Shown piece by piece: positions 53,877-64,000 of a DNA stretch of 64,000 nt (its first letter is position 1; each line of letters starts with the position of its first letter). The DNA comes from JBGANR01 sp044222225 (GTDB lineage: Bacteria; Actinomycetota; Actinomycetes; Mycobacteriales; Mycobacteriaceae): assembly GCA_044222225.1 (NCBI GenBank), contig JBGANR010000011.1, positions 62,001-126,000 of the forward strand, read 5' to 3'. The position numbers and the translations under genes are program-made. Under the pieces are notes generated by a model. The model saw only the letters and a program-made list of their open reading frames with translations, did no database searches and was not told the origin of the DNA.

Positions 53877-55399
53877 CAGAAGAATCCCTTGGCCTGCTGC
53901 GCGTAGCCGACGAGCAGATTCTTGGTCTGCTGGTAGTGCTCGAGCATCATGAGGTGGTTCTCACGGCCGATCCCCGACTGCTTGTATCCGCCGAACGCGG
54001 CGTGGGCGGGGTAGTCGTGGTAGGTGTTCGTCCACACCCGGCCGGCCTGAATGGCACGTCCGGCGCGGTAGGCCGTCGCACCGTCACGCGTCCAGACGCC
54101 GGCGCCCAGTCCGTAGAGCGTGTCGTTGGCGATACCGATGGCCTCGTCGTAGTCCGAGAATCGTGCCACCGAGAGCACGGGGCCGAAGATCTCCTCTTGG
54201 AAGATCCGCATCGTGTTCGTGCCGGCGAACACCGTCGGCGCGATGTAGTAGCCGCCGGAGAGCTCGCCGCCGAGATCGACCGGCTCACCGCCCGTGAGAA
54301 CGGTGGCGCCCTCCTGCCTGCCGATGGACAGATAAGAGCTGATCTTCTCGAACTGATCGTTGGACGCCTGCGCGCCCATCATCGTGTCGGTGTCCAGCGG
54401 GTTGCCCTGCTTGATCTTCTTCACCCGCTCGACGGCCAGCTCGACGAACTCGTCGTAGATCGACTCCTGGATGAGCGCCCGGCTCGGGCAGGTGCACACC
54501 TCGCCCTGGTTGAGCGCGAACATCGTGAAGCCCTCGAGGGCCCGATCGCGGAAGCCGTCGTCGGCGGCCATCACGTCGGAGAAGAAGATGTTCGGGCTCT
54601 TGCCGCCCAGCTCGAGCGTGACCGGGATGATGTTCTCGGACGCGTACTGCATGATCAGCCGGCCGGTCGTCGTCTCGCCTGTGAACGCGATCTTGCGGAT
54701 CCGGTTGCTCGACGCAAGCGGCTTGCCGGCTTCGACGCCGAACCCGTTGACGATGTTGAGGACGCCGGCAGGGAGCAGATCACCGACGAGCGACATGACG
54801 TAGAGGATCGACGCCGGGGTCTGCTCCGCGGGCTTGAGGACGATGGCATTGCCGGCGGCGAGCGCCGGCGCCAGCTTCCAGACCGCCATGAGGATGGGGA
54901 AGTTCCACGGAATGATCTGCCCGACGACGCCGAGCGGCTCGTGGAAGTGGTAGGCGACGGTGTCTTCGTCGATCTCGCTGATACCACCCTGCTGCGCCCG
55001 GAGCGCTCCGGCGAAGTAGCGCAGGTGATCGATGGCCAAGGGGATGTCGGCGGCGAGCGTCTCGCGGACGGCCTTGCCGTTCTCCCACGACTCGGCGACC
55101 GCGATCTTCTCGAGATTCGCCTCCATCCGATCGGCGATCCGATTGAGGACGTTGGCCCGCTCGGCCACTGACGTCCGTCCCCACGCAGGCGCCGCGGCAT
55201 GAGCCGCATCGAGTGCGAGGTCGATGTCCTCGGCGGTGGACCGCGCGACCTCACAGAAGGTCTTGCCCGTGATCGGCGTCGGGTTCTCGAAGTACTGGCC
55301 CTTCACCGGCGGCACCCACTGCCCGCCGATCCAGTTCTCGTAGCGCGACTCGAAACTCATCACCGAGCCAGTCTCACCGGGATTCGCGTAGACGGTCAT
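53876..55399 (-). CDS. NAD-dependent (acet)aldehyde dehydrogenase
   Basis: A 507-residue ALDH of the ExaC/AldA type that oxidises acetaldehyde or other short aldehydes to acids. YENWIGGQWVPPVKGQYFENPTPITG starts the fold. QIIPWNFPILMAVWKLAPALAAGNAIVLKPAEQTP binds NAD. VTLELGGKSPNIFF carries the catalytic Glu, and GEVCTCPSRALIQ the nucleophilic Cys. ATG 55399 follows GAAGGAGCAGCC. The long upstream extension of the frame is not used. Directly before its gene, on the same strand, stands the GAF regulator that probably controls it. Confidence 0.93.
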   Translation of the reverse strand: MTVYANPGETGSVMSFESRYENWIGGQWVPPVKGQYFENPTPITGKTFCEVARSTAEDIDLALDAAHAAAPAWGRTSVAERANVLNRIADRMEANLEKIAVAESWENGKAVRETLAADIPLAIDHLRYFAGALRAQQGGISEIDEDTVAYHFHEPLGVVGQIIPWNFPILMAVWKLAPALAAGNAIVLKPAEQTPASILYVMSLVGDLLPAGVLNIVNGFGVEAGKPLASSNRIRKIAFTGETTTGRLIMQYASENIIPVTLELGGKSPNIFFSDVMAADDGFRDRALEGFTMFALNQGEVCTCPSRALIQESIYDEFVELAVERVKKIKQGNPLDTDTMMGAQASNDQFEKISSYLSIGRQEGATVLTGGEPVDLGGELSGGYYIAPTVFAGTNTMRIFQEEIFGPVLSVARFSDYDEAIGIANDTLYGLGAGVWTRDGATAYRAGRAIQAGRVWTNTYHDYPAHAAFGGYKQSGIGRENHLMMLEHYQQTKNLLVGYAQQAKGFF

Positions 55400-55491
55400 G
55401 GCTGCTCCTTCTTCTGCGGCGGTTGTGACGCTGACCACACGGTAGGTCGGCCGACGTTGCATCCGGGTTGCAGCGGCCCGCCAACCCTGCG

Positions 55492-56748
55492 CTACTTCAG
55501 TCGGGCGTCGGCGAGCCGGGCGCGGGCGGCAGCGCGTTCACGCGAGGCGGCGTCCGGGGCGACGGCCGCGAGGCGGCGCCACGCGTCCGCGTCGTCGGCG
55601 CCGAGAGCCGACGCCGTCCACGCCACGAGGCCCGGTGCCCCCGCCGTGACCGCGGCTGCTCGCAGATCGGCGGCGAGGTTCTCGGCGATCCGGACGATGC
55701 CCGGAGCGAAGGACGTCGTCAGCAGGCCTCCGCCGCCGTAGGCCCGCAGCGCTCCAGCGATGTCGCCGGCCGTCGCACATGACCGAACGTCGTCGAGATC
55801 CGTCGTGACCGCCCCGCTCAACCGATAAGGCCGCGAAGCGACGGCGTCGCGGCCGATGTCGCGGCGCAGACGCGACACCTCGGCACGCACGGTGACCGCG
55901 TCGAGCTCGGACTCCGACAATCGGCCGGCGAGATCGTCGGCGCCGATACCGGCGGGATTCTCGGCGAGCAGAAGCAGGATCTCGGCATGCCGCCGCGACA
56001 CCCGCCTCTCCCCGAAGCGTGGCGCGTCGCCGAGCACCGACAACACGGGCTCGTCGCCGCCGGCGACGGACACCACTCCCGGAAGCAGCACTCGCAACTC
56101 GGCCTCGACGGCGGCCACCACAGACCGGACGGCCGTCATCGCGAACGCCTCCGCGACGACGTCCCCGCCGGTGACGTCGATGACGCCCAGCAGCACCCCG
56201 CTGCGCGGATCGTGCACGGGCACCGCCACGCAGTTCCACCGCTGCACCGGCGCACTGAAGTGCTCCGCGCCGAGGATCTGGACCGGACGGTCGACGGACA
56301 GCGCCACGCCCGGTGCGTTGGTCCCGGCCGCCGCCTCGCTCCACAGCGCGCCCGCCGCGAAGTTGATGGTCTCGGCCCGCCGCCGTGCGTCGGCGTCGCC
56401 TTCGACCCAGAGCAGCCGTCCGTCGGCGTCCGTCACGGCGACGACGGCCCCCGATCCGGCGATCGCGTCACCGAGCAGCGTGCGGATGACCGGCAACACC
56501 CGGGCGAGGGGGTGCCGTTCGCGATAGGCCGCGAACTCGGCCGGCGGAGCGACACCGCCGGCGGCACCGAGCGGATCGACGCCGAGTCGCATCGACCGCC
56601 GCCACGAGTCACGGACGACGGCCGGTAACCAGTCGGGCGGCTCGGCGCCGCCGAGCAGGGCGTCGTAGGCGCGCCGGGTGCGGGCGAGCCGATCCGCCAC
56701 GGGAGGTCGTCCCGTCCACGGCGGCGGCTGCTCAGCCACGCTGTTCAC
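55492..56748 (-). CDS. GAF-domain transcriptional regulator (AcoR-like without sigma-54 ATPase)
   Basis: A 418-residue protein. VVRDSWRRSMRLGVDPLGAAGG starts the helical N-terminus seen in AcoR-type regulators. IAGSGAVVAVTDADGRLLWVEGDADARRRAETINFAAGALWSEAAAGTNAPGVAL is a GAF sensor domain. The centre APRFGERRVSRRHAEILLLLAENPAGIGADDLAGRLSES is a winged helix. The AAA+ sigma-54 module is absent, as often in actinobacteria. Its gene overlaps the ilvA stop by 4 bp (GTGA), and the aldehyde dehydrogenase gene starts 92 bp downstream, so it probably controls that gene in response to the aldehyde or alcohol. Confidence 0.82.
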   Translation of the reverse strand: MNSVAEQPPPWTGRPPVADRLARTRRAYDALLGGAEPPDWLPAVVRDSWRRSMRLGVDPLGAAGGVAPPAEFAAYRERHPLARVLPVIRTLLGDAIAGSGAVVAVTDADGRLLWVEGDADARRRAETINFAAGALWSEAAAGTNAPGVALSVDRPVQILGAEHFSAPVQRWNCVAVPVHDPRSGVLLGVIDVTGGDVVAEAFAMTAVRSVVAAVEAELRVLLPGVVSVAGGDEPVLSVLGDAPRFGERRVSRRHAEILLLLAENPAGIGADDLAGRLSESELDAVTVRAEVSRLRRDIGRDAVASRPYRLSGAVTTDLDDVRSCATAGDIAGALRAYGGGGLLTTSFAPGIVRIAENLAADLRAAAVTAGAPGLVAWTASALGADDADAWRRLAAVAPDAASRERAAARARLADARLK

Positions 56749-57962
56749 TCCACAGAGCTAGGCGCGTACCCCTCCCGCTCCATCGCCGCGATGACGGCGG
56801 CCTGGTGGTCGGGGCCCTTCGTCTCCAGGCTAACGGTGACCTGCACCTCACCGAGCCGGACCCGGCCCGATACCCGCGAGTGCACGACATCGACGACGCT
56901 GGCGCCCTCGGCGGAGAGCAGCTTCAGCAAGCCCACCAGCCCGCCCGGCCGGTCGGGCACGGTCGCCGTCACGGTCAGATATCGGCCGGCGGCCTGCAAC
57001 CCGTGTGTCGTGACGTGGCTGAGCAGCAACGGATCGATGTTGCCGCCGGATAGGACGACGCACACCGGCCCGCCGTCGAGCCGCAGGTCGGCGACCTCGA
57101 GGAGTGCGGCCGCGGCGGCGGCTCCCGCGGGTTCCACCAGCAGCTTCGCGCGTTCGAGGACGAGCAGCAGCGCCTGCGAGAGTCCCTCCTCGCTGACGGT
57201 GACGACCTCGTCGACGAGGTCGGCGACGATCGCGAAGTTGACGTCTCCCGGACGCCCGACGGCGATGCCGTCGGCCATCGTCGCCATGTCCGCGGCGGGG
57301 ACCGGCCTGCGCTCGGCCAGCGAGGTCGGCCACGCCGCGGCCTGCGCCGCCTGCACACCGATGATCCGGACGTCCGGCTTGCGCACACGCAGCGAGGCGG
57401 CGATCCCGGCGAGCAGGCCGCCGCCGCCGAGCGGCACGATCACCGTGCCGACGTCGGGCAGCTGCTCGACGATCTCCTCCCCGACCGTCGCCTGCCCGAG
57501 CACGATGTCGAGGTGGTCGAACGGATGGATGAGGGTCGCGCCCTTCTCCGCCGCGAAGGCGCGCGCCCGCGTCAGGCACTCGTCGATCGTCGCCCCGCCG
57601 AGCACGACGTCTGCGCCGTACGCGCGCGTCGCCTGCACCTTAGGCAGCGACGCACCGGCCGGCATGAACACCGTGGAGGCGATGCCGAGCGTCGTCGCCG
57701 ACCAGGCCACGCCCTGCGCATGGTTGCCCGCGGACGCGGCGACGACGCCGCCGGCCCGCTCGGCCTCGTTCAGCCGCGCGATGCGCGCGTACGCCCCCCG
57801 GGGCTTGAACGAGCCGGTCCGCTGCAGGTTCTCGCATTTGAGCCACACCTCGTGACCGCACCGCTCGGTGAGCGCCCGCGAGGCCACCATCGGCGTCCGG
57901 CGCATGACGGGCGCCAGCAGCTCGACGGCCGCATCGAGGTCGGCGGCCGAGATCCCGCTCAC
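56745..57962 (-). CDS. ilvA: threonine ammonia-lyase (threonine deaminase)
   Basis: A 405-residue PLP enzyme that turns threonine into 2-oxobutyrate and ammonia, the entry to isoleucine or to propionate metabolism. LKCENLQRTGSFKPRGAYARI carries the PLP Lys in SFKPRG. VVAASAGNHAQGVAWSAT and VPLGGGGLLAGIAASL bind substrate and PLP phosphate. A single ACT domain ends it (LTVTATVPDRPGGLVGLLKLLSAEGASVVDVVHSRV), as in the TdcB/short IlvA type. GTG 57962 overlaps the metB stop by 4 bp, and its stop overlaps the GAF regulator, giving one coupled run from metB to the regulator. Confidence 0.94.
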   Translation of the reverse strand: MSGISAADLDAAVELLAPVMRRTPMVASRALTERCGHEVWLKCENLQRTGSFKPRGAYARIARLNEAERAGGVVAASAGNHAQGVAWSATTLGIASTVFMPAGASLPKVQATRAYGADVVLGGATIDECLTRARAFAAEKGATLIHPFDHLDIVLGQATVGEEIVEQLPDVGTVIVPLGGGGLLAGIAASLRVRKPDVRIIGVQAAQAAAWPTSLAERRPVPAADMATMADGIAVGRPGDVNFAIVADLVDEVVTVSEEGLSQALLLVLERAKLLVEPAGAAAAAALLEVADLRLDGGPVCVVLSGGNIDPLLLSHVTTHGLQAAGRYLTVTATVPDRPGGLVGLLKLLSAEGASVVDVVHSRVSGRVRLGEVQVTVSLETKGPDHQAAVIAAMEREGYAPSSVE

Positions 57963-59122
57963 TGCAGCGCGGATTCGAGATCCGCGAGCAGGTCGTCGAC
58001 GTCTTCGATGCCGACGGACAACCGCACGAGATCCGCCGGAACCTCCAGCTGCGAGCCCGCCGTCGACGCGTGCGTCATCGCCCCGGGATGCTCGATGAGC
58101 GATTCGATGCCGCCGAGCGACTCGGCGAGCGTGAAGACGCGCGTCAGCGAGCAGAACTTCTGCGCGCCGTCGATGCCGCCGTCGACGAGGACGGAGATCA
58201 TGCCGCCGAACCGCGACATCTGCCCGGCCGCCACCGCGTGCGAGGGGTGCGACTCGAGCCCCGGGTACAGCACCTTCGTGATCCGCGGGTGCCCGGACAG
58301 GTAACGCGCGATCGTCTCGGCGTTGTCGCAGTGCCGCTCCATCCGCACCGCGAGCGTCTTGATGCCGCGCAGGGTGAGGTAGGCGTCGAACGGCCCCGGC
58401 ACGCCGCCGGCGCCGTTCTGCAGGAACGCGATCGCCGCGTCGAGCTCGGCGTCGTCGGTGACGAGCGCCCCGCCGACGACGTCGGAGTGACCGCCGAGGT
58501 ACTTCGTCGTCGAATGCAGGACGACGTCGGCGCCCAGCGCCAGCGGCTGCTGCAGGTACGGCGTCGCGAACGTGTTGTCGACGACGAGCTTCGCTCCGGC
58601 CGCGTGCGCGATCTCGGCGAGCGCCGCGATGTCGCCGATGTTGAGCAGCGGGTTCGTCGGCGTCTCGATCCACACGAGCTTCGTCTCGGGCCGGATCGCC
58701 GCCCGGACGGCGTCCAGATCGGTGAGCGGGGCCGGCGTGTGGGTGACGCCCCACTGGCTGAACACCTTGTCGATCAGCCGGAAGGTGCCGCCGTACGCGT
58801 CGTTCGGGATGACGAGGTGATCCCCGGGCCGCAGCGACGCCCGCAGCAGGGCGTCCGTCGCGGCCATGCCCGAGGCGAACGCGCGTCCGTAGGCACCGCC
58901 CTCGATCGCGGCGAGGTTCGCCTCGAGGGCGGTTCGCGTCGGGTTGCCGGTGCGCGCGTACTCGAATCCGCCGCGCATCCCGCCGACGCCGTCCTGGGCG
59001 AAGGTCGAGCTGGCGTAGATCGGGACGTTGACGGCGCCGGTCAACGGATCGGGCTCGTAGCCGGCGTGGATGGCGCGCGTGGAGAAACCGGGCTTGGAGG
59101 TGGACGTCGGACGGTCGGACAT
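57959..59122 (-). CDS. metB: cystathionine gamma-synthase / trans-sulfuration PLP enzyme
   Basis: A 387-residue PLP enzyme that joins O-succinyl- (or acetyl-) homoserine with cysteine to cystathionine, or runs as gamma-lyase. GFSTRAIHAGYEPDPLTGAVNVPIYASSTFAQDG is the N-terminus. YARTGNPTRTALEANLAAIEGGAYGRAFASGMAATDALL is the substrate-clamp part, and LHSTTKYLGGHSDVVGGALV carries the PLP Lys. SLGGIESLIEHPGAMTHAS ends the domain. It follows cbs by 13 bp and overlaps ilvA by 4 bp. In M. tuberculosis metB also sits beside cbs. Synthase and lyase cannot be told apart by sequence alone. Confidence 0.93.
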   Translation of the reverse strand: MSDRPTSTSKPGFSTRAIHAGYEPDPLTGAVNVPIYASSTFAQDGVGGMRGGFEYARTGNPTRTALEANLAAIEGGAYGRAFASGMAATDALLRASLRPGDHLVIPNDAYGGTFRLIDKVFSQWGVTHTPAPLTDLDAVRAAIRPETKLVWIETPTNPLLNIGDIAALAEIAHAAGAKLVVDNTFATPYLQQPLALGADVVLHSTTKYLGGHSDVVGGALVTDDAELDAAIAFLQNGAGGVPGPFDAYLTLRGIKTLAVRMERHCDNAETIARYLSGHPRITKVLYPGLESHPSHAVAAGQMSRFGGMISVLVDGGIDGAQKFCSLTRVFTLAESLGGIESLIEHPGAMTHASTAGSQLEVPADLVRLSVGIEDVDDLLADLESALQ

Positions 59123-59135
59123 GTGTGTTCGATCC

Positions 59136-60521
<1,386 letters not shown>

Positions 60522-60560
60522 GACCCCTATGCTTCCAGATCCTCCGCTACCGTTGGAGCC

Positions 60561-61502
60561 GTGTCCGACGCGACGCCGACCATGCCTGCCCACAGCCGTC
60601 TGGTTGCGGTCGCGAAGCCCGCGGCGGCAGCCGCCGTCGCCGCGGTCGGCACCGCCGGAATCGCGGCACTCGCCCACGGCTTCCTCACCCAGCAGGCGGC
60701 GCTCGCGCGGCGCGTCATACCGCGTCCGATGGAGAGCGCCCCGAACAGCGACGGCGTCTATGCCCCCGGCGCCGACCCCGTCCGGCTGCGCCGCGGCGTC
60801 GGCTACGACGCGCACCTCATGGTCTTCGGCGATTCGACGGCCGCCGGGCTCGGCGCCGACGTCCCGGCCGAGACCCCTGGCGCGCGGTTGGCCCGGCTGG
60901 CGGCCGACGAATCGGGACTGACGCTGCGTCTGTCGACCAAGGCGATCGTCGGCGCGACGAGCAAGGGGCTGGCCGGCCAGGTCGACGCGATGCTCATCGC
61001 GGGCAGGCCGCCGGACGTCGCCGTCATCCTCGTCGGCGCCAACGACATCGCCGCCGTCAACGCGCCGGGCCCGTCGGCCACCCGACTCGGCGACGCCGTC
61101 CGCCGGCTGAAGAACGCGGGCGCGGAGGTCGTCGTCGGCACGTGCCCCGATCTCGGCGTCATCACGGCGATCCCGCAGCCGCTGCGATCCATCATGCGCG
61201 CCTGGGGCCGCCGCCTGGCCGCCGCTAAGAACGCGGCGGTGCGGCGCGCGGGCGGCGTCGCTGTTCCGATGGCCGATCTGCTGACGAAGGAGTTCCTCCA
61301 GGCGCCGGACCGGATGCTCTCCGCCGACCGCTACCACCCGTCGTCCGCCGGCTACGAGCTCGCCGCACACGCGCTGCTGCCCGCCACGCTCAACGCCCTC
61401 GGCGCCTGGGGCACCGGCCCGCTTCCGGAACCGCCGCAGCGCTCGGCGATCGCCGATTCGGCGTCGATCCTGCGCCGCATGGCCGGGCGCTGGGCGTCGT
61501 GA
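60561..61502 (+). CDS. exported SGNH/GDSL hydrolase
   Basis: A 313-residue esterase-like protein. The N-terminus KPAAAAAVAAVGTAGIAALAHGFLTQQA is a hydrophobic signal or anchor. HLMVFGDSTAAGLGADVP carries the GDS nucleophile (block I). VILVGANDIAA gives the block III Asn, and SADRYHPSSAGYELAAHALLP gives the catalytic D-x-x-H (block V). It matches the actinobacterial exported lipase family of Rv1075c, which lies beside cbs in the same orientation. GTG 60561 is divergent from cbs with 39 bp between. A strong terminator follows. Probably acts outside the membrane on lipid or polysaccharide esters. Confidence 0.9.
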   Translation: MSDATPTMPAHSRLVAVAKPAAAAAVAAVGTAGIAALAHGFLTQQAALARRVIPRPMESAPNSDGVYAPGADPVRLRRGVGYDAHLMVFGDSTAAGLGADVPAETPGARLARLAADESGLTLRLSTKAIVGATSKGLAGQVDAMLIAGRPPDVAVILVGANDIAAVNAPGPSATRLGDAVRRLKNAGAEVVVGTCPDLGVITAIPQPLRSIMRAWGRRLAAAKNAAVRRAGGVAVPMADLLTKEFLQAPDRMLSADRYHPSSAGYELAAHALLPATLNALGAWGTGPLPEPPQRSAIADSASILRRMAGRWAS

Positions 61503-61520
61503 CCCGCTCCCGATACGACG

Positions 61521-61551
61521 GCGCCCCGTCACCGCGAGGGTGACGGGGCGC
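61521..61551. terminator. bidirectional terminator between GDSL and Bax-inhibitor-like genes
   Basis: GCGCCCCGTCACC (61521-61533) pairs with GGTGACGGGGCGC (61539-61551), a 13-bp perfect stem with a 5-base loop, between converging stop codons. Located 18 bases past the GDSL stop. Confidence 0.8.
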
Positions 61552-61572
61552 GTCGAGCGATCGGCCGAACCG

Positions 61573-62457
61573 CTAGTCGTTGTTGAAGTAACTCAGCAGC
61601 CGCAGGATCTCGATGTACAGCCAGACGAGCGTGATCGTCAGACCGAGCGCGACGCCCCAGGCCGCCTTCGCCGGCGCACCGGCGCGGATCAGCTGGTCGG
61701 CCGAGTCGAAGTCGATGAGGAAGCTGAACGCGGCGAGGCCGATGCAGATCAGCGAGAAGATGATCGCGATCGGGCCGCCGTCCCGCAGACCCATGTTGAC
61801 GCCGAACATGCCGAGCACGAGGTTGCCGAGCGCCAGCACGAGGACGCCGACCATGCCGGCGAAGATCATCCGGGTGAAGCGCGGCGTGACGCGGATGGCG
61901 CCCGTCTTGTAGACGACGAGCATGCCGAAGAAGACGCCGAACGTCGCCAGCAGCGCCTGCGTGATGAGCGCACCCGCGCTCGTGCTGCCCACGGTCAGGT
62001 TGGCGAACACGAACGACGCCGCGCCGACGAAGAGCCCCTCAAAGGCGGCGTAGCTGAGCACGATGGCCGGGTTGTCCATCTTGCGGCCGAACATCGCGAT
62101 GAGGACGAGCACGAAGCCACCGATGCCGCCGATGAGCAGCAGCGGCATGGCGTAGGCCACGTCGATCGCCGACAGCGCGTAGGCGACGACCGCCGTCAGG
62201 GCGACGACGCCCAGCGTCATGCCCGTCTTCGTCACGATGTCGTCGATGGTGATCGACCGCGTCGCCGGCGTCGGCGGCGCGTAAGGCTGGCCATACGGCT
62301 GTCCGTACTGCCCCTGCTGCCCGTACTGCTGCGCGCCGTACATCCCCGCCTGCGCGGCGCCGGGGTGGTTGGTGGCGGCGTTGAAGCCCGCGTAACCCCC
62401 TTGGCCCTGATTCGACCTGGTGAGGTTCTTCATCACCGGGTTACTGCTCTCCCTCAC
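61573..62457 (-). CDS. Bax inhibitor-1/YccA family membrane protein
   Basis: A 294-residue protein with a low-complexity Gln/Gly/Tyr-Pro-rich N-terminus (QYGQQGQYGQPYGQPYAPP) and seven membrane helices (ITIDDIVTKTGMTLGVVALTAVVAYAL; MPLLLIGGIGGFVLVLIAMF; and AAWGVALGLTITLVWLYIEILRLL). It belongs to the Bax inhibitor-1-like YccA/YbhL family, implicated as calcium-leak channels or protease regulators in bacteria; function unproven here. GTG 62457 with AAGGGGA upstream is used because homologues start RESSNPV. It is preceded by 179 bp to the TetR gene; nothing clear lies there. Confidence 0.85.
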   Translation of the reverse strand: MRESSNPVMKNLTRSNQGQGGYAGFNAATNHPGAAQAGMYGAQQYGQQGQYGQPYGQPYAPPTPATRSITIDDIVTKTGMTLGVVALTAVVAYALSAIDVAYAMPLLLIGGIGGFVLVLIAMFGRKMDNPAIVLSYAAFEGLFVGAASFVFANLTVGSTSAGALITQALLATFGVFFGMLVVYKTGAIRVTPRFTRMIFAGMVGVLVLALGNLVLGMFGVNMGLRDGGPIAIIFSLICIGLAAFSFLIDFDSADQLIRAGAPAKAAWGVALGLTITLVWLYIEILRLLSYFNND

Positions 62458-62636
62458 GGGTGGTCCCCTTCCGGAACAAGTCGGTGTGCTCCTGACAGCC
62501 AACGCGCGGACGGGTGCGTTCGGTTCCCACGCCCGCGGACACGTCCGACATTACCCTCCCTTTACGCCTGGCGCGGAAGAGATCTCGCGAACTGACACTG
62601 TGACGTCGTCGGCGGCGGATCACCCGGATCGACGGA

Positions 62637-63314
62637 TCACCCGCCCGCCTCGCGCATCGCCGCGACGAGATCCGCGACGGCAGCGGACTCGATGTCGCCG
62701 CCCCGCGACGCGACGACCGCGAGACCGAGGCAGCCGGCCGTCAGCACCTGCTCGGCGAACTCCATCGGATCGCCCCACGGCAGGAACGGCTTGGCCACGA
62801 GCATCGCCGCGACGCCGTGGACGACGACCAGCGTCCGCAGCGCGATCGGCACCGGATCGCCCAGGGGATAGAAGCCCTCGTCCATGAGCTTCTCGATGAG
62901 ACCGGTGAAGTGTGCGAAGGCCGACGCCTGCAGCACGAGATCGACCTCCGACGCCGTCGCCGCCGGCGTCATCGTCGCGAGCCGATACAGCTCCGGCGTG
63001 GCGAGCGCGAACTCGACGTAGGCCAGCCCGACCCGCTTCGTCTTCTCCAGCGTCGCGTCCGCCCCCTCGGACGCGGCCCGCAGCGCGACGTCCAACTGCG
63101 CGAAGTACCGCGCGACGACCGCCGTCAGCAAGGCGTCCTTGTCGGCGAAGTGCAGGTAGATCGACGGCGGCGTCACACCGACCCGCCGCGCGACGGCTCG
63201 GACGGAGACGGCGTCCACACTGTCGGTCTCGATGAGCAGATCCGTCGCGGCGACGAGGATGTCCTCGGCGAGCGTCTCCCCCTCGCCGCGCCGCGACCGC
63301 GGCCGCGCCGTCAT
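62637..63314 (-). CDS. TetR-family regulator of the MmpL-type exporter
   Basis: A 225-residue TetR repressor. GETLAEDILVAATDLLIETDSVDAVSVRAVARRVGVTPPSIYLHFADKDALLTAVVARYFAQLD is the helix-turn-helix (residues 12-75). The remainder is a WHG/TetR_C ligand domain (LALTPELYRLATMTPAATASEVDL-like helix run). ATG 63314 overlaps the exporter stop by 4 bp (ATGA), so it is translated from the exporter transcript and may repress it. The ligand is not evident. Confidence 0.88.
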   Translation of the reverse strand: MTARPRSRRGEGETLAEDILVAATDLLIETDSVDAVSVRAVARRVGVTPPSIYLHFADKDALLTAVVARYFAQLDVALRAASEGADATLEKTKRVGLAYVEFALATPELYRLATMTPAATASEVDLVLQASAFAHFTGLIEKLMDEGFYPLGDPVPIALRTLVVVHGVAAMLVAKPFLPWGDPMEFAEQVLTAGCLGLAVVASRGGDIESAAVADLVAAMREAGG

Positions 63315-64000
63315 CCTTCCCGCCACCCGTAGCGGGCCTGGAACCGCGCGAGCGGCGGCGGCGCCCACCAGTTGACGGTGCCCATCAGTCGCATGAACGA
63401 CGGAACGAGGAGCATCCGGATGACGGTCGCGTCGAGCAGCACGGCGATCGTCATCCCCACGCCGAACATCCGCATGAACGAGACCCCGCCCGTCCCGATG
63501 GCCGCGAAGACGATCGCCATGAGCAGCGCGGCCGCGGTCACGACGCGTCCCGTGTGCGCGATGCCGTAGGCGACGGCGTCGTCGTTGGCCCCGCGGGTCT
63601 TCTCCGGCGCGCCGTCCCAGTGTTCCTTGATCCGCGCCAACAGGAACACCTCGTAGTCCATCGACAGCCCGAAGGCGATGCAGAACATGAGCACCGGCAT
63701 GTTCGCGATCAGCGAGCCCGTGACGGTGGTGCCGAGGCCGCCGAGGTGGCCCTCCTGGAAGATCCAGACGAGCGCGCCGAACACCGCCGAGAGCGAGAGC
63801 ACGTTCATGACGAGCGCCTTGAGCGGCAACAGCAGGCTGCCCGTCAACAGGAACAGAAGGATGAACGTCGTCACGGCGATGACGGCGAGCACGAGCGGCA
63901 ACGAGTCGAGGATCGACTCCACCGAATCGCGGTCGAGCTGCTCGGCTCCCGAGAACAGCGCTCGATGCGGCGCCGCGACAGCGTGCAGCGCGTCGAGCTG
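63311..64000 (-). CDS. MMPL/RND-family exporter, C-terminal part (gene cut by window edge)
   Basis: The last 229 residues of an MmpL/YdfJ-type transporter. The frame is open to the right edge. LVLAVIAVTTFILLFLLTGSLLLPLKALVMNVLSL starts the membrane part, and MFCIAFGLSMDYEVFLLARIKEHWD is the signature with GLSMDYEVF (Asp-Tyr proton-relay region), followed by VAYGIAHTGRVVTAAALLMAIVFAAIGTG and MRMFGVGMTIAVLLDATVIRMLLVPSFMRLMG. Such proteins export lipids, glycolipids or drugs using the proton gradient. The substrate cannot be inferred. Coupled with the TetR gene by an ATGA overlap. Confidence 0.87.
   Translation of the reverse strand, partial: QLDALHAVAAPHRALFSGAEQLDRDSVESILDSLPLVLAVIAVTTFILLFLLTGSLLLPLKALVMNVLSLSAVFGALVWIFQEGHLGGLGTTVTGSLIANMPVLMFCIAFGLSMDYEVFLLARIKEHWDGAPEKTRGANDDAVAYGIAHTGRVVTAAALLMAIVFAAIGTGGVSFMRMFGVGMTIAVLLDATVIRMLLVPSFMRLMGTVNWWAPPPLARFQARYGWREG

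Overview
The window looks like the chromosome of a high-GC actinobacterium of the order Mycobacteriales (Gordonia/Tsukamurella/Dietzia/mycobacterial relatives; the species cannot be fixed by eye). The evidence is the gene content. It has mycothiol S-conjugate amidase (mca), F420 cofactor genes (fbiA-fbiB), whiB2, DUF3499, a TobH-type protein beside manA/manB, an MmpL-type exporter, and an order that matches from memory two M. tuberculosis neighbourhoods: tmk-sahH-...-manA-manB-whiB2-fbiAB (Rv3247c-Rv3262) and GDSL-cbs-metB-greA-mca (Rv1075c-Rv1083). GTG starts, 4-bp ATGA/GTGA overlaps and apparently leaderless starts are common.

Layout. 1-17.4 kb is housekeeping: the tmk end, sahH, an amino-acid permease, type II NADH dehydrogenase, LysR, a cation-efflux protein, the mannose-phosphate genes manA-tobH-manB, DUF3499, a metallopeptidase-like protein, whiB2, then the overlapping fbiA-fbiB-NUDIX unit and a flavin dehydrogenase. 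17.4-24.4 kb holds an ArsR/AHSA1 pair behind a perfect palindrome, a hydrolase, DAHP synthase aroG behind a Tyr-Trp-Phe leader peptide and attenuator, a PfpI-MarR unit with paired operators, an intact MNT antitoxin followed by a deleted HEPN toxin, and a DUF255 thioredoxin-like protein. 24.5-32.5 kb is a patchwork of accessory genes: zinc ribbon plus YbjQ, a MazG/GIY-YIG-DUF2075 cassette with two frameshifts beside a dinB remnant, a LexA-boxed dinB, a DUF4143 ATPase behind three 23-bp iterons, a truncated Uma2, NUDIX, and a HEPN-like pair. 32.5-39.2 kb returns to core genes (mca, DUF4307, a queuosine-precursor transporter, greA, pyruvate carboxylase).

39.3-52.2 kb is the most interesting part. 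It is a probable anti-phage island made of an XRE regulator, an SNF2 helicase with a DUF3883 end, a nested hicAB module, a DUF1156 adenine methylase carrying a perfect 57-bp tandem duplication, a Swt1-HEPN/DUF499 ATPase, and an unrecognised 587-residue coiled-coil protein. A CACAC-N4-GTGTG type box lies in front of each of the three main transcription starts, which suggests one regulator controls the whole set. PglZ (the BREX hallmark) and DrmA/B/C (DISARM) are not present, so it does not fit those systems as I know them.

52.2-64 kb is again metabolic: an HNH/DUF222 protein, aldehyde dehydrogenase-DUF779 with a GAF regulator, ilvA, metB and cbs in one overlapping reverse-strand run, a GDSL hydrolase, a Bax-inhibitor-1-like membrane protein, and a TetR-MmpL exporter pair that runs off the right edge. 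I saw no tRNA, rRNA, CRISPR array, integrase or IS element.
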